A stretch of DNA of 64,000 nucleotides from Acetobacteraceae bacterium (GTDB lineage: Bacteria > Pseudomonadota > Alphaproteobacteria > Acetobacterales > Acetobacteraceae), in the NCBI GenBank assembly GCA_027482245.1, contig JAIXWG010000001.1:1-64000 (forward strand), read 5' to 3'. A program made the position numbers and the translations under genes. Shown in pieces: positions 50,409-59,977 of the stretch; within the stretch, counting starts at the first letter, position 1, and the number at the start of each line of letters is the position of its first letter. Under the pieces are notes generated by a model. The model ran no database searches. It had not been told where the DNA came from and was given only the letters and a program-made list of their open reading frames with translations.

Positions 50409-52804
50409 CAAATGCGCCTCGCCGGCGCGGCGGGGCCGAGCAGCGCCGCCGCGCAGGCGTCCAGGATGGCATCCGAGCCCAGCGCATAGGCCGCGTAGAG
50501 GTCCGGGATGTCCCCCGCCTGCCCGAAGCGATCGACGCCGAGCGGCACCACCCGCTGCCCTCGCACGCCCCCCATCCAGGACAGCGCCGCGGGATGCCCG
50601 TCCAGGATCGTCACCAGCGCCGCATCCCGCGCCAGCGGCGCCAGCAGCCGCTCCACCGCGCTCGGCGCGCCCCCCTTGCGGGCGGCGAGCCAACCCTGGT
50701 GCAGCCGGTCCGGGGAGGTGATGGCCATCAGCCCCGCCCCCGGCACATCCTCCCGCACCGCCTCGAAGGCCTCCAGCGCCTCCGGCGCCACGGGGCCCTG
50801 GTAGCAGAGCGCGAGTTCCGCCCCCTCGGCCGGCGGCACCACCCAGTAGCCGCCGGCGATGGCGCCCTCCGCGTCCAGCTTCCGCTCCGGCTGCGCCAGC
50901 GCGCGCGTGGACAGCCGCAGCCAGACGGCGCTGCCATCGGGTTTCTGCATGTGGTCGAAGGCGAAGCGCATCAATACGGCGAGTTCGTCGGCATAGGCGG
51001 GCTCGAAGGCCACCAGCCGGTCCTGCGCCATGCCGATCAGCGGCGTGTTCACGGACTGGTGCTGCCCGCCTTCGGGCGCCAGCGTCAGGCCGGATGGCGT
51101 GGAAACCAGCAGGAAGCGCGCATCCTGGTAGCAGCCATGGATCAGCGCATCGAGGCCACGATTGACGAAGGGATCATACACCGTCCCGATCGGCAGCAGC
51201 CTGGCCCCGTTCAACGAATGCGAAAGCCCGAGCGCGCCCAACAGGAGAAACAGGTTTTGCTCGGCGATGCCGAGTTCGATGTGCTGCCCCTCCGGCCCCA
51301 TCCCCCAGCGCTGCGCGCTTGCCAGCTTGGCGTCGCGGAAGACGTCGTTCTTCAGGTGCCGGTCGAAGATGCCGCGCCGGTTCACCCAGGGGCCGAGATT
51401 GGTGGAGACGGTGACATCCGGGCTGGTGGTGACGATGCGCTCCGCCAGCGGCGCGAAGTCGCCCTGCCCGCGGCCGATCTCGGCCAGGATCTCCCCGAAG
51501 GCGGCCTGGGTGGACATCATCCGCCCCGGCGGGATGCGGGGCGAGGGCAGCGCGGCCGGCACCTTCACCAGCGGCGCGGACAAGGCGCGGCCTTCCGGGG
51601 CGATCGGCTTCGCGAAGGGCACGGCGGCCAGGAAGGCCTCGACCTCCTCCGCCGGGACCTCCAGCCCCTCGAACCGGTCCCATTCATGGCCGTCGCGGAT
51701 GCCCATGGCGGTCTTGAAGGCCGCCATCTGCTCCTTCGTCATCAGCCCGGCATGGTTGTCCTTGTGCCCGGCGAAGGGCAGGCCCATGCCCTTGATGGTG
51801 TAGGCGATGAAGCAGGTGGGCTGGTCGCCCGCCGCATCCTGCGCCCGGAACGCCTCCGTGAGTGTCTCGATGTCGTGGCCGCCCAGATTCGTCATCAGCG
51901 CCGCCAGCTCGTCATCCGACAGCGGATCGATGATAGCGCGCACACCGGGCACGCGGCCGAGGTCGGCCAGCACCGCGTTCCGCCAGGCGGCGCCGCCCTG
52001 GAAGGTCAGCGCGGCATAGAGGCTGTTGGGGCAGTCATCGATCCAGCGGCGCAGCGCATCGCCATCCTCCCGCGCGAAGGCGGCTTCCAGCTTGCGGCCG
52101 TATTTCAGGGTGACGACGTTCCACCCCATGTCGCGGAACAGCCCCTCGATCCGGCCGAAGAGGCGGTCGGGCACCACGCTGTCCAGGCTCTGACGGTTGT
52201 AGTCCACCACCCACCAGACATCGCGGACATCGTGCTTCCAGCCCTCCAGCAGGGCCTCGTAGATGTTCCCCTCGTCCAGCTCCGCATCGCCGACCACGGC
52301 CACGTGGCGGCCGCGCGCGATCTCCGGCCGCCCCAGCCCGTGCAGCCGCACATAATCCTGCACCAGGGACCCGAAGGTGGTCAGCGCCACGCCGAGGCCC
52401 ACGGAGCCCGTGGAGAAATCGACCTCCGCCCCGTCCTTCACCCGGGACGGATAGGGCTGGATGCCGCCGAATTCCCGCAGGGTCGCCAGCTTCTCCCGCT
52501 GCTGCCGGCCGAACAGATAGTTGATGGCGTGGAAGACCGGCCCCGCATGCGGCTTCACCGCGACGCGGTCCTGCGGGCGCAGCACCTCGAAATACAGGGC
52601 CGCCAGGATGGAGACGGAGGAGGCGCAGGAAGCCTGGTGCCCGCCGACCTTCAGCCCGTCCCGGTTCGGGCGGATGTGGTTGGCGTTGTGGATCATCCAG
52701 GCCGAGAGCCAGAGCAGCTTCCGCTCCAGCTGGTGCAGCACGCGGAGGCGATGCGATTCCGCCAGGGGCGAGGCGTCCTGGCGGATCGGGCGTTCAGCGG
52801 TCAT
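50408..52804 (-). CDS. Transketolase / pyruvate-dehydrogenase-E1-like ThDP enzyme
   Basis: 798 residues, full two-domain thiamine-diphosphate enzyme of the homodimeric type. The N-terminal half has GHQASCASSVSILAALYF, HAGPVFHAINYLFG and the ThDP motif VVGDAELDEGN...VVDYNRQ. The central region has HKDNHAGL. The C-terminal pyrimidine domain has IELGIAEQNLFLLLGALGL with the catalytic Glu, then GGQHQSVNTP. The style is closer to AceE-like E1 proteins than to pentose-phosphate TktA. The exact reaction is unknown: ketol transfer or 2-oxoacid decarboxylation. No lipoyl or E2 gene is nearby, which argues against a classic PDH complex. Confidence 0.78.
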   Translation of the reverse strand: MTAERPIRQDASPLAESHRLRVLHQLERKLLWLSAWMIHNANHIRPNRDGLKVGGHQASCASSVSILAALYFEVLRPQDRVAVKPHAGPVFHAINYLFGRQQREKLATLREFGGIQPYPSRVKDGAEVDFSTGSVGLGVALTTFGSLVQDYVRLHGLGRPEIARGRHVAVVGDAELDEGNIYEALLEGWKHDVRDVWWVVDYNRQSLDSVVPDRLFGRIEGLFRDMGWNVVTLKYGRKLEAAFAREDGDALRRWIDDCPNSLYAALTFQGGAAWRNAVLADLGRVPGVRAIIDPLSDDELAALMTNLGGHDIETLTEAFRAQDAAGDQPTCFIAYTIKGMGLPFAGHKDNHAGLMTKEQMAAFKTAMGIRDGHEWDRFEGLEVPAEEVEAFLAAVPFAKPIAPEGRALSAPLVKVPAALPSPRIPPGRMMSTQAAFGEILAEIGRGQGDFAPLAERIVTTSPDVTVSTNLGPWVNRRGIFDRHLKNDVFRDAKLASAQRWGMGPEGQHIELGIAEQNLFLLLGALGLSHSLNGARLLPIGTVYDPFVNRGLDALIHGCYQDARFLLVSTPSGLTLAPEGGQHQSVNTPLIGMAQDRLVAFEPAYADELAVLMRFAFDHMQKPDGSAVWLRLSTRALAQPERKLDAEGAIAGGYWVVPPAEGAELALCYQGPVAPEALEAFEAVREDVPGAGLMAITSPDRLHQGWLAARKGGAPSAVERLLAPLARDAALVTILDGHPAALSWMGGVRGQRVVPLGVDRFGQAGDIPDLYAAYALGSDAILDACAAALLGPAAPARRI

Positions 52805-52864
52805 CCTCGCCTCCTCTGGTTCACCGCGCGAAGATAGGGGGTCGCGCCGGTCAAGCGAAGCACC

Positions 52865-54055
52865 TCAGGGGGGCGCCCGCCACCAGCGCCTTGTCACGGC
52901 CAGCGCCACCAGCCCCTCCGTCCCCATCAGCGCGGTGGCCGCCGGCGCGCCGATCCAATCCGCCATCAGGCCGAGATGGAGGAACCCCAGCAGGCCGAGG
53001 CCGACGCAGACCGACAGCACGCCGAGCGCGCGGCTGCGTTCCTCCGCCGGCGTGGCGATATAGACCAGCGTCGCCTGCATGGTGGCGAAGCCCGCGCCGC
53101 CCGCGCCCATCAGCACCAGCGCCGTGCCGGCAGGGATGACGCCGGGCGCCAGGGCGAAGGCCGTCGCCATGGCGCAATAGGTGGCGCAGCCGCCGATATA
53201 GACCGCCCGGTACCAATGCGCTGGCGCCCGCGCCGCCAGCAGCATGGCGGCGAAGAAGGCGCCGACGCCGTCCATGCTGGCCAGCAGCCCGACGCCATCA
53301 GGCCCCAGCCCCAGCGTCCCCGCGCCGATCACCGGCACCATGGAATTCGCAGGCCAGCCGAACAAATTGTAGATGATCGTCACGATCAGCACGCCGCGCA
53401 TGCTGGGCTGGCGCAGCACCAGGGCGAAGCTCTCCCGCGTGTCCCGGATGATGGAAAGCGGCCGCTTCGTCACCGTGCTGCGGTGGCGCACCCGCAGCGC
53501 AGCCGCGGCCGCGCAGGCATAGAGGACGAAGGACAGGAAGAAGGCCGCCGCCGGCCCCTGCGCCGCCAGGATCGTGCCCCCCAGCGCCGGGCCCGCGACG
53601 CGGCTGGCATTGTTCGCCACCACGTCGAGCGACATGGCGGAGGCCATGCGCGTGGTGCCCACGATCTCCCCCAGCATCATCCGGCGCACGGGGTTGTCGG
53701 TGGCCCAGGCGATGCCGGAGACGAAGCAGGCCAGCCCCAGCAGCCAGACCGGCGGCCTGCCCGCCAGGCAGAGCGCGACAAGCCCCGCCGCCACCAGCGC
53801 CTGGCAGCACACCACCGCGACCAGCGCGTGCCGCCGCTGCACCCGGTCCGCCGCCACGCCGAGCGTCGCGCCGAACAGCCCCATGGGCAGCAGCCGCACC
53901 AGCGTCATCGCGGCAACCAGGAAGGGGGAGCGCGTCTGGTCATAGACCACGACGGCGATGACCAGCATCTCCAGCCACCGCGCGATGGAGATGAAGGAGC
54001 CGACGAGCCAGATGCGCCGGAAATCCGGCACCCCCAGCACCCCTGTCGTTGTCAC
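52865..54055 (-). CDS. Major facilitator superfamily transporter
   Basis: About 396 residues from GTG 54055 (MTTTGVLGVPDFRRIWLVG); the frame is open to 54208 but the extra residues are Arg/Ala-rich and unlike a transporter N-terminus, so the start is uncertain. Roughly 12 hydrophobic spans. The MFS loop 2-3 signature is seen as GLFGATLGVAADRVQRRHAL. The layout resembles the enterobactin-exporter/MFS_3 group of putative drug or siderophore exporters. It sits 60 bp upstream of the transketolase-like gene on the same strand. Substrate unknown. Confidence 0.82.
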   Translation of the reverse strand: MTTTGVLGVPDFRRIWLVGSFISIARWLEMLVIAVVVYDQTRSPFLVAAMTLVRLLPMGLFGATLGVAADRVQRRHALVAVVCCQALVAAGLVALCLAGRPPVWLLGLACFVSGIAWATDNPVRRMMLGEIVGTTRMASAMSLDVVANNASRVAGPALGGTILAAQGPAAAFFLSFVLYACAAAAALRVRHRSTVTKRPLSIIRDTRESFALVLRQPSMRGVLIVTIIYNLFGWPANSMVPVIGAGTLGLGPDGVGLLASMDGVGAFFAAMLLAARAPAHWYRAVYIGGCATYCAMATAFALAPGVIPAGTALVLMGAGGAGFATMQATLVYIATPAEERSRALGVLSVCVGLGLLGFLHLGLMADWIGAPAATALMGTEGLVALAVTRRWWRAPP

Positions 54056-54436
54056 TCCCTGGAACAAGGCGGACCCGGCGTTGTTCCGCCCATCCTTGCC
54101 GGGATCGGCCGCGCCCTCAATCCACCGGGCTGCGCGCCGGGCGCGGGTCGCGCAGGCCCACGATGCATTGCACGGCCCGGGTCGGTGGCACAGCCTACAC
54201 CCGACCACGGCGCCGGTACCGCCCGCGCCGGTTCCACCATGGACGCGCCCTCACGCAGGGTCATCGTCAAGGCCGGAGAGGCGCCGCCCCTGTCGCGCAG
54301 TCGAACCGGCAAGCCATCGTTGCCGGGTGGTCTGTGAAACGGAATGCCAAACGTCGGGCTGTCCCCTATCGTGAGGAATGCGGTATGCACGACGGTGCCG
54401 CCAGGCATGAGCTAGAAGTTGCGACGGAGCACCAGG
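54056..54436. other. 381-bp gap between divergent MFS and FkbM genes
   Basis: No supportable gene. The stretch nearest the FkbM gene is less GC-rich than its surroundings, which fits a regulatory region of foreign origin. The FkbM start has GGAG at 54426. I could not assign promoters. Confidence 0.4.
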
Positions 54437-55602
54437 ATGCAGCTTGATCACCGGCTGATCTACGATATCGGCCTGCACAGGGGCGAAGACACAGACTTCT
54501 ACCTGAAGAAGGGCTATCGCGTCGTTGCGTTCGATGCCAATCCGGCTCTCATCGAAACCGCCCAACGCCGATACGCCAAGCACATCGCGGCGGGCGAGGT
54601 CACCCTCATCGAAGGCGCGATCGCGCCAGAGACCGAGAACGGCAAGGTCTCGTTCTTCCTGAACAGCAAGACCTCCGAGTGGGGGACGATCGACAGCGAC
54701 TGGGTGGCCAGGAACACGGCCCGGGGCACGCACGTCACGCGCATCGACGTCGCCCGGATCGATATCGCCACCACCTTCAGGCAGGCATCCCCTACTACCT
54801 CAAGATCGACATCGAAGGCGCCGACGGGCTGGTGCTGGAGGCGTTGCGCGACCTTCCGGAGCGCCCGCAATTCGTCTCCATCGAGTTGAATTCGGTCGAC
54901 ATGGCCCAGAACCGGGCCTGCATCGCGCTTCTTCGTGAACTCGGCTACCAGCAGTTCAAGCTGGTCCCACAGAAGATCATCGCGAATACCCGCGTGCAGG
55001 TCACAGACCTGCAGGGCAGGCCCTTCGAACACGTGTTCAGCCGCGGCGCCTCCGGCGTCTTCGGCGATGATCTCGAAGGCACTTGGCTCAGCGAAGACGC
55101 CCTGCTCGGCGCGCTGCGCCCGCCATTCGCGGAGTGGCAGGACATCCATGCCACGCTGACGCCCACCGACCTTGTCAATGTCGCCATCGACCGTCCCGCG
55201 ACGCAAAGCTCGACCTCGGAATGGTCGACGAACCGGGACCCGACCGTCGACGCGCGCGTGGCCAATAACGGCGACACGACCTCCGGCACGTTCTTCCACA
55301 CCGACGCCGAGGAGGCGCCCTGGTGGCGGGTCGAACTCGAGAAGCCGACGATCGTCGAGAAGGTGGTCATCTTCAACCGCGCGACCCTGCGGGAACGACT
55401 GCTGAAGCTGACCGTCCTTGGGTCCGCTGACGGCAAGGAATGGTTTCCGCTGTGCGCGAAGACGGACGACGCGCCGTTCTCTGTCTTCGCCGCACAGGCC
55501 CAGCCGCAGCCGCCGGTACGCTTCGTGCTCGTCCGGAAGGACCAGCCGGGCTTCCTGCACTTCGAGGAATGCCAGGTCTTCGCCAAGCCCGATCGCGGCT
55601 GA
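54437..55602 (+). pseudogene. FkbM-type methyltransferase fused to a discoidin (F5/8 type C) domain, frameshifted
   Basis: From ATG 54437 the first frame reads a SAM-binding start (DIGLHRGEDTDFYLKKGYRV, VVAFDANPAL, VTLIEGAIA) and continues to about 54780, where it breaks down and stops at 54889. The -1 frame picks up exactly there with GIPYYLKIDIEGADGLVLEAL, the hallmark of FkbM methyltransferases, and runs to 55602. Its last ~140 residues (VNVAIDRPATQSSTSEW, PWWRVELEKPTIVEKVVIFN, FVLVRKDQPGFLHFEECQVF) form a discoidin/carbohydrate-binding domain. One base is missing near 54777-54790. The gene is less biased in codon use than its neighbours, which suggests transfer. Either a real pseudogene or a sequencing error. 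Confidence 0.85.
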
Positions 55603-55619
55603 TCGGCGCAAGCCCAAGC

Positions 55620-55654
55620 GCTTGACGGGCAGGCCCGGTCGGCTCCCGTCAAGC
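55620..55654. terminator. Hairpin after the FkbM gene
   Basis: A perfect 10-bp inverted repeat GCTTGACGGG / CCCGTCAAGC with a 15-nt loop lies 17 bp after the stop. There is no T-tract. It probably ends or stabilises the transcript. The rest of the gap to 55863 shows no gene. Confidence 0.45.
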
Positions 55655-55863
55655 CGCCAGCCGATTATCGGCGGCACCCGTTAACAGTCGTCGGCGTTCG
55701 CGTGAGGCAGCGCAGCAGGGCGCGTCGCCGGCCCTGCCCCCCCCGGAGAACACCGGCGACGGAGGGTTTGCGGGGGTGTAGTTCGCAGCGCAGGGCCGCG
55801 TGACCGCCGCGGCGGACGCGGCCGAAGCCTGGCGCGTCCTGCCTGCCGGTTCCCGAACAACCC

Positions 55864-56445
55864 CTACTCCGCCCCGCGCAGGGCCACCACGCCCGCTGCG
55901 CAATGCGCGACCCAGGCCTCCGGCGCCTCCAGCCGCAGCGTGGCGGCCAGCAGGTCGCACAGCATCCGGCCCCGAACCGGCCAGGCTTCCGACGACGGCG
56001 GCGGCGCGCCGGGCCGGACCAGCGGCCTGGCCATGTCGAGGGCGATCGACACCGTCACCCCCTCCGCCACCGGTGCCACGCCCTCCGGCCCCAGCACCAC
56101 CAGCACGCCGGCATCCCCCCGCAGCGCCGCCACCACCGCCTGCAGCCGCGCGAAGGGCGGGTTGAGGTCCACCACCGCCGCGCCGGCGCCGGAGAGCGCC
56201 TGCGCCAGCCGGTCCCTGAGCCCCGGCGGCCAGGCGGTGGAGGGCGCCAGCACCACCATGGCATCCCCCGCCTGCCAGCCCGCCGGCCGCATGGCGATGC
56301 CGAGCGGCGTCGCCGCGGCGTCCGCCGGCCACAGGGGTTCATCCAGCGGGAAGCCGTCGGCCGCGTCCTGCGCCAGGCCGGCGCCGCCCAGCGCCAGGGC
56401 CGCCACCATCGCCGCCACGCCGCGCCACCACCGCCCCATCGCCAT
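55864..56445 (-). CDS. Secreted hypothetical protein
   Basis: 193 residues. A clear Sec signal peptide (MAMGRWWRGVAAMVAALALG...AGLAQ, cleavage near residue 26) and then a soluble domain with alternating hydrophobic strands (GDAMVVLAPS, AAVVDLNPP, GVLVVLGPEGV, GVTVSIALDM). This recalls a periplasmic alpha/beta-hydrolase-like or Rossmann fold, but no catalytic motif is convincing. No family recognised. It follows the next gene upstream on the same strand with a gap of 109 bp. Confidence 0.75.
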   Translation of the reverse strand: MAMGRWWRGVAAMVAALALGGAGLAQDAADGFPLDEPLWPADAAATPLGIAMRPAGWQAGDAMVVLAPSTAWPPGLRDRLAQALSGAGAAVVDLNPPFARLQAVVAALRGDAGVLVVLGPEGVAPVAEGVTVSIALDMARPLVRPGAPPPSSEAWPVRGRMLCDLLAATLRLEAPEAWVAHCAAGVVALRGAE

Positions 56446-56554
56446 CCTCCGCCCCTCGGTTGCGGGGCAGAGGCTGGCGGCAGGGGCGGGTCGGGGTCCC
56501 GAAGGCGGGGGGAAGCCGCGCCGAAATCAGTCCGAAATCAGCGGCGGGGCAGCG

Positions 56555-57013
56555 CTATTCCAGCGTGACCGTCACCAGCAGGACCGCCACCGGATGCGGC
56601 GGATTGCGGTGCACGGCGTCATTCGCCGGCAGGGAACGGTCCGCATTCACGTGCAGCGAAATCTCCCGGGTCATGCGGGAGGCCTGGCGGAGGTCGATGA
56701 CGGCGACGCCGGACCGGCCCGTCGGCGTCAGCGACGCCACCGGCTGCCCCGGCAGGTCCGGGATGACATGCAGGCGGAGAGTCGTGCCGAGGTTCTCCGC
56801 CGCCAGCAGAGTCGCCACCGGCCGCCCATCCAGCACCAGCGCGGTCGGCGCCAGGCAGGGCGTGTCGGGCACGCAGCGCAGCGCGGCGCGCTCCTCGAAG
56901 CGCCCATCCTCCACCCGCTGCTCCACCAGTACGCGCAGCACAGGCCGTTCCTGCGCCAGCGCGGGACCGGCGATCAGCATCGCCGCCAGGGCGACGCCGG
57001 GTGAAAGCCTCAC
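56555..57013 (-). CDS. Secreted hypothetical protein coupled to malonyl-CoA decarboxylase
   Basis: 152 residues from GTG 57013, which overlaps the upstream stop in a GTGA. This start gives an ideal signal peptide (MRLSPGVALAAMLIAGPALAQ) with cleavage after ALA. The mature part is strand-rich (VLRVLVEQRVEDGRF, TALVLDGRPVATLLAAE, PVAVLLVTVTLE) with a possible disulfide between the two Cys in ALRCVPDTPC. No family recognised. Translational coupling to a cytoplasmic enzyme is odd. Confidence 0.72.
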   Translation of the reverse strand: MRLSPGVALAAMLIAGPALAQERPVLRVLVEQRVEDGRFEERAALRCVPDTPCLAPTALVLDGRPVATLLAAENLGTTLRLHVIPDLPGQPVASLTPTGRSGVAVIDLRQASRMTREISLHVNADRSLPANDAVHRNPPHPVAVLLVTVTLE

Positions 57014-58446
57014 ACGAACCCCTTCGCCAGCTTGCGGATGGCGGAGGACGCCGCGCGCCGCCCCTCCCCCGCATACTCCTCGTGATAGTCCTCGATCTTC
57101 GCGGGATCGTAGCGGTAGTTCACCATCAGGCCGAAGGACTCGCGAAAGCCCTTCTCGGAGGTATCGGCACGCCAGTTCAGCCGCTCGACCCGCGCGCCGT
57201 TGGACAGGTGGAAATGCGCGACCGGGTCGCGGGCGCGCCTGGCGCTGCGGCCGCTCTCCGCCAGCAGGTAGCGGGCGCAGGCACGCATCAGGATGGGTTC
57301 CAGCGCCTTGCCCAGCGGCTCCTCCCGCCCCGGCGGGCGGCGGGCCAGGATGCGGCGCAGCGTCTGGGAAGGCGTCTCCGGCGTCGCCACCTCGCCCGCC
57401 GGCCCCGCGATGGCCAACTCCGCCGGCACCAGCGCGCGCAGCGCCGCCGCCTCCTCCTCCGTCACCAGCGCCACGTCGCCGGCATCGAGCTTCCCTTCCA
57501 TCCACCGCCGGAAACCGGGGATGGGGGAGAGGGTGGCGAAGCAGTCGAGGTTGCCGAACTCGGCGCTCAGCAATTCCACCACCCGCTTGATGAGGAAGTT
57601 GCCGAAGGAGATGCCATCGAGCCCGCGCTGGCAGTTGTTGATGGAGTAGAAGACCGCGGTATCGGCCGTCTTCGGGTCCTGCACCGGCGCCTTCTCGTCC
57701 AGCAGCCCCTGCACGCTGGCGGCCATGCCCTCCACCAGCGCGACCTCGACGAAGATCAGCGGCTCATCCGGCATGCGAGGGTGGAAGAAGGCGTAGCAGC
57801 GGCGATCGGAATCGAGCCGGTTCTTCAGGTCCCGCCAGGTGCGGATGCGGTGCACCGCCTCATACCCCACCAGCTTCTCCAGCAGCATGGCCGGCGATGC
57901 CCAGTCGATGCGGCGCAGCTCCAGGAAGCCGACGTCGAACCAGCCGGCGAGCAGGGTGCGGAAATCGGCCTCCAGCGCCTGCAGCAGGGGGTCGCCCTCC
58001 ATCCGCGCCATCAGGTCGGCGCGCAGGTCCACCAGGAACTTCACCCCGTCCGGGATGGTGGTGAACTGCGTCAGCAGGCGCTGGCGCGGCGGTTCCAGCA
58101 CGCGGCGCAGCGCCGCCTTGGCCGCCGCACGTTCCGCCACATCCGTCGCGGCCGCGACGCGGTTCCAGGCAGCCGACACCGCCTGCGCGTCCGAGTCGAA
58201 GCCGGCCAGGGCGCGCAGGAACTCGCCGCGTTCCGCATGGTCCGCGGCCAGGTAGGCCTGCGCCAGGCGCGCGGCGCGGGACCGGGCGGAGACCTCGCCA
58301 CCGCGGGCCTCCAGGCAGGCGCGCATCTGGGCGGCGAAGCCATCATCCTCCCCGCCCGTGACCGAGGACGCCATGTCCCGCCACAGCGTGGTCACGCGGC
58401 GAAGCGCGCGGTCGAAAAGCCCGGCGGGGGCGGCAAGGTCCGACAT
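57010..58446 (-). CDS. Malonyl-CoA decarboxylase
   Basis: 478 residues from ATG 58446 (AAGGA upstream); a GTG one codon earlier is an alternative. It converts malonyl-CoA to acetyl-CoA and CO2. N-terminal helical domain followed by the GNAT-like catalytic domain with IFVEVALVEGMAASVQ, FYSINNCQRGLDGISFGN with the catalytic Ser region, and AHFHLSNGARVERLNW with the catalytic His. The end, GLMVNYRYDP, is also typical. No malonate-CoA ligase or transporter is adjacent, unlike mat operons, so the malonyl-CoA may come from fatty-acid metabolism. nnr lies 21 bp upstream on the same strand. Confidence 0.93.
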   Translation of the reverse strand: MSDLAAPAGLFDRALRRVTTLWRDMASSVTGGEDDGFAAQMRACLEARGGEVSARSRAARLAQAYLAADHAERGEFLRALAGFDSDAQAVSAAWNRVAAATDVAERAAAKAALRRVLEPPRQRLLTQFTTIPDGVKFLVDLRADLMARMEGDPLLQALEADFRTLLAGWFDVGFLELRRIDWASPAMLLEKLVGYEAVHRIRTWRDLKNRLDSDRRCYAFFHPRMPDEPLIFVEVALVEGMAASVQGLLDEKAPVQDPKTADTAVFYSINNCQRGLDGISFGNFLIKRVVELLSAEFGNLDCFATLSPIPGFRRWMEGKLDAGDVALVTEEEAAALRALVPAELAIAGPAGEVATPETPSQTLRRILARRPPGREEPLGKALEPILMRACARYLLAESGRSARRARDPVAHFHLSNGARVERLNWRADTSEKGFRESFGLMVNYRYDPAKIEDYHEEYAGEGRRAASSAIRKLAKGFV

Positions 58447-58467
58447 CACGGATCCTTTCTGCGTGTT

Positions 58468-59931
58468 TCAATCACTCTGCCCGAGAAGCCCCCGCGGCGT
58501 CGAGCAACCTTGCCGAGAGGAGAGGCGGGCCGAGAGGATGGATGGCAAGTGGTCCGCGATGTCCTCCGCCACCAGCCCCGGGCCGATCCGTGTCGCGGCC
58601 TCCCCATGCAGGAAGCAGGCGGCGCAGGCGGCCTCGAAGGGGGGCATGCCCTGGGCGAGCAGCCCGGCCGTGATGCCCGCCAGCACATCCCCCGTGCCGC
58701 CGGTGGCAAGCCAGGGGGGCGCATTGGCGTTGATCGCGACGCGCCCCTCGGGGGCGGCGATGATCGTGTCCGCGCCCTTCAGCAGCACGACCGCGCCGGT
58801 GCGGGCGGCGGCGGCGCGGACCGCGGCGATCCGGTCCTCCCCCGGCGGGCCGAAGACGGCGGAAAACTCGCCGGCATGGGGCGTCAGCGCCGCGGCGCCC
58901 GCCAGCGCATCCGGATCGCCGGCGGCGGCGCGCAGCGCGCCCGCATCCGCCACCACCTGCCGCCCCGCGCCCACAGCCTGGCGCAGCAGGGCGCGCGTGG
59001 CGCCATCCGGCGGCAGGCCCGGGCCGATGACCCAGGTGCCGATGCGCGCATCGGCCAGCAGCGCGTCGGCGCCGGCCTCGCTAACCATCACGCCGGGGTC
59101 GCCCGCGCGCAGCACGGCGGCGGTCGCGGCATCCGGCGCCAGCAGGGTCAGCAGCCCCGCGCCCATGCGCCGCGCGGCGCCCGCCACCAGCCGCGCCGCC
59201 CCTGTCATCCCGGGCCCCGCCACCACCGCGACATGCCCGCGGGCGTATTTGTGGGACTCGGCGCCCGGGACCGGCAGGCGCCACAGGCCGGGCCCGTTGC
59301 GGAAGGCAAGCGGCGCGATGCCCGGCAGCACGGCGGCCGGCAGCCCGATATCGGCCAGCACCACCTCCCCGCAGAGCCCCCGGCCGGGGAACAACAGGTG
59401 CCCCGGCTTCAGGCGGAAGAAGGTCACGGTCAGCGCCGCCGCTTTCGCGAAGCCCCTGACCGCCCCCGTCGCGCCATCGACGCCGGAGGGCATGTCCACC
59501 GCCACCACCGGCGCCGTCGCCGCGCCCAGCACATCGGCCGCCAGCCCCTCCACCGGCTTCGACAGCCCCGCCCCGAACACCGCATCCACCACCAGGCCCG
59601 CCTGCGCCGCGCGCTCCGCCGAGAAGGCCACCACCGGCCCCCGCCACCGCGCGGCCATGGCGGCGGCATCGGTGCCCGGCCGGGGCGGCGCCAGTGCGGC
59701 CAGAGCGACCGGCCACCCCGCCTGGTCCAGCAGGCGCGCGATGACGTAACCGTCGCCGCCATTGTTGCCCGGCCCCGCCAGCACCAGCGTCCGCACCGGC
59801 CGGAAGCGGCGCATCACCGCGCGGGCCACCGCCCGGCCCGCGGCCTCCATCAGTGCCAGGCCGGGGATGCCCGCCGCGATCGCCGCCGCATCGGCGCGCG
59901 CCATCTCGTCCGGTGTCAGAAGCTCGTCCAT
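58468..59931 (-). CDS. nnr: Bifunctional NAD(P)H-hydrate epimerase / ADP-dependent dehydratase
   Basis: 487 residues. Metabolite-repair enzyme that restores damaged NAD(P)HX. The N-terminal YjeF-type epimerase has GPGNNGGDGYVIARLL near 54-69 and VDMPSGVDG. The C-terminal ribokinase-like dehydratase has KYARGHVAVVAGPGMTG, LTPHAGEFSAVFG, VLLKGADTIIA and WLATGGTGDVLAGITAGLL. Both halves look intact. It is the first gene of a short operon with malonyl-CoA decarboxylase and the secreted protein. Confidence 0.94.
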   Translation of the reverse strand: MDELLTPDEMARADAAAIAAGIPGLALMEAAGRAVARAVMRRFRPVRTLVLAGPGNNGGDGYVIARLLDQAGWPVALAALAPPRPGTDAAAMAARWRGPVVAFSAERAAQAGLVVDAVFGAGLSKPVEGLAADVLGAATAPVVAVDMPSGVDGATGAVRGFAKAAALTVTFFRLKPGHLLFPGRGLCGEVVLADIGLPAAVLPGIAPLAFRNGPGLWRLPVPGAESHKYARGHVAVVAGPGMTGAARLVAGAARRMGAGLLTLLAPDAATAAVLRAGDPGVMVSEAGADALLADARIGTWVIGPGLPPDGATRALLRQAVGAGRQVVADAGALRAAAGDPDALAGAAALTPHAGEFSAVFGPPGEDRIAAVRAAAARTGAVVLLKGADTIIAAPEGRVAINANAPPWLATGGTGDVLAGITAGLLAQGMPPFEAACAACFLHGEAATRIGPGLVAEDIADHLPSILSARLSSRQGCSTPRGLLGQSD

Positions 59932-59977
59932 GCCGGCAGCCTATCGAACCCGGGGGGCGCTGGCGCGCTGCGATCGC

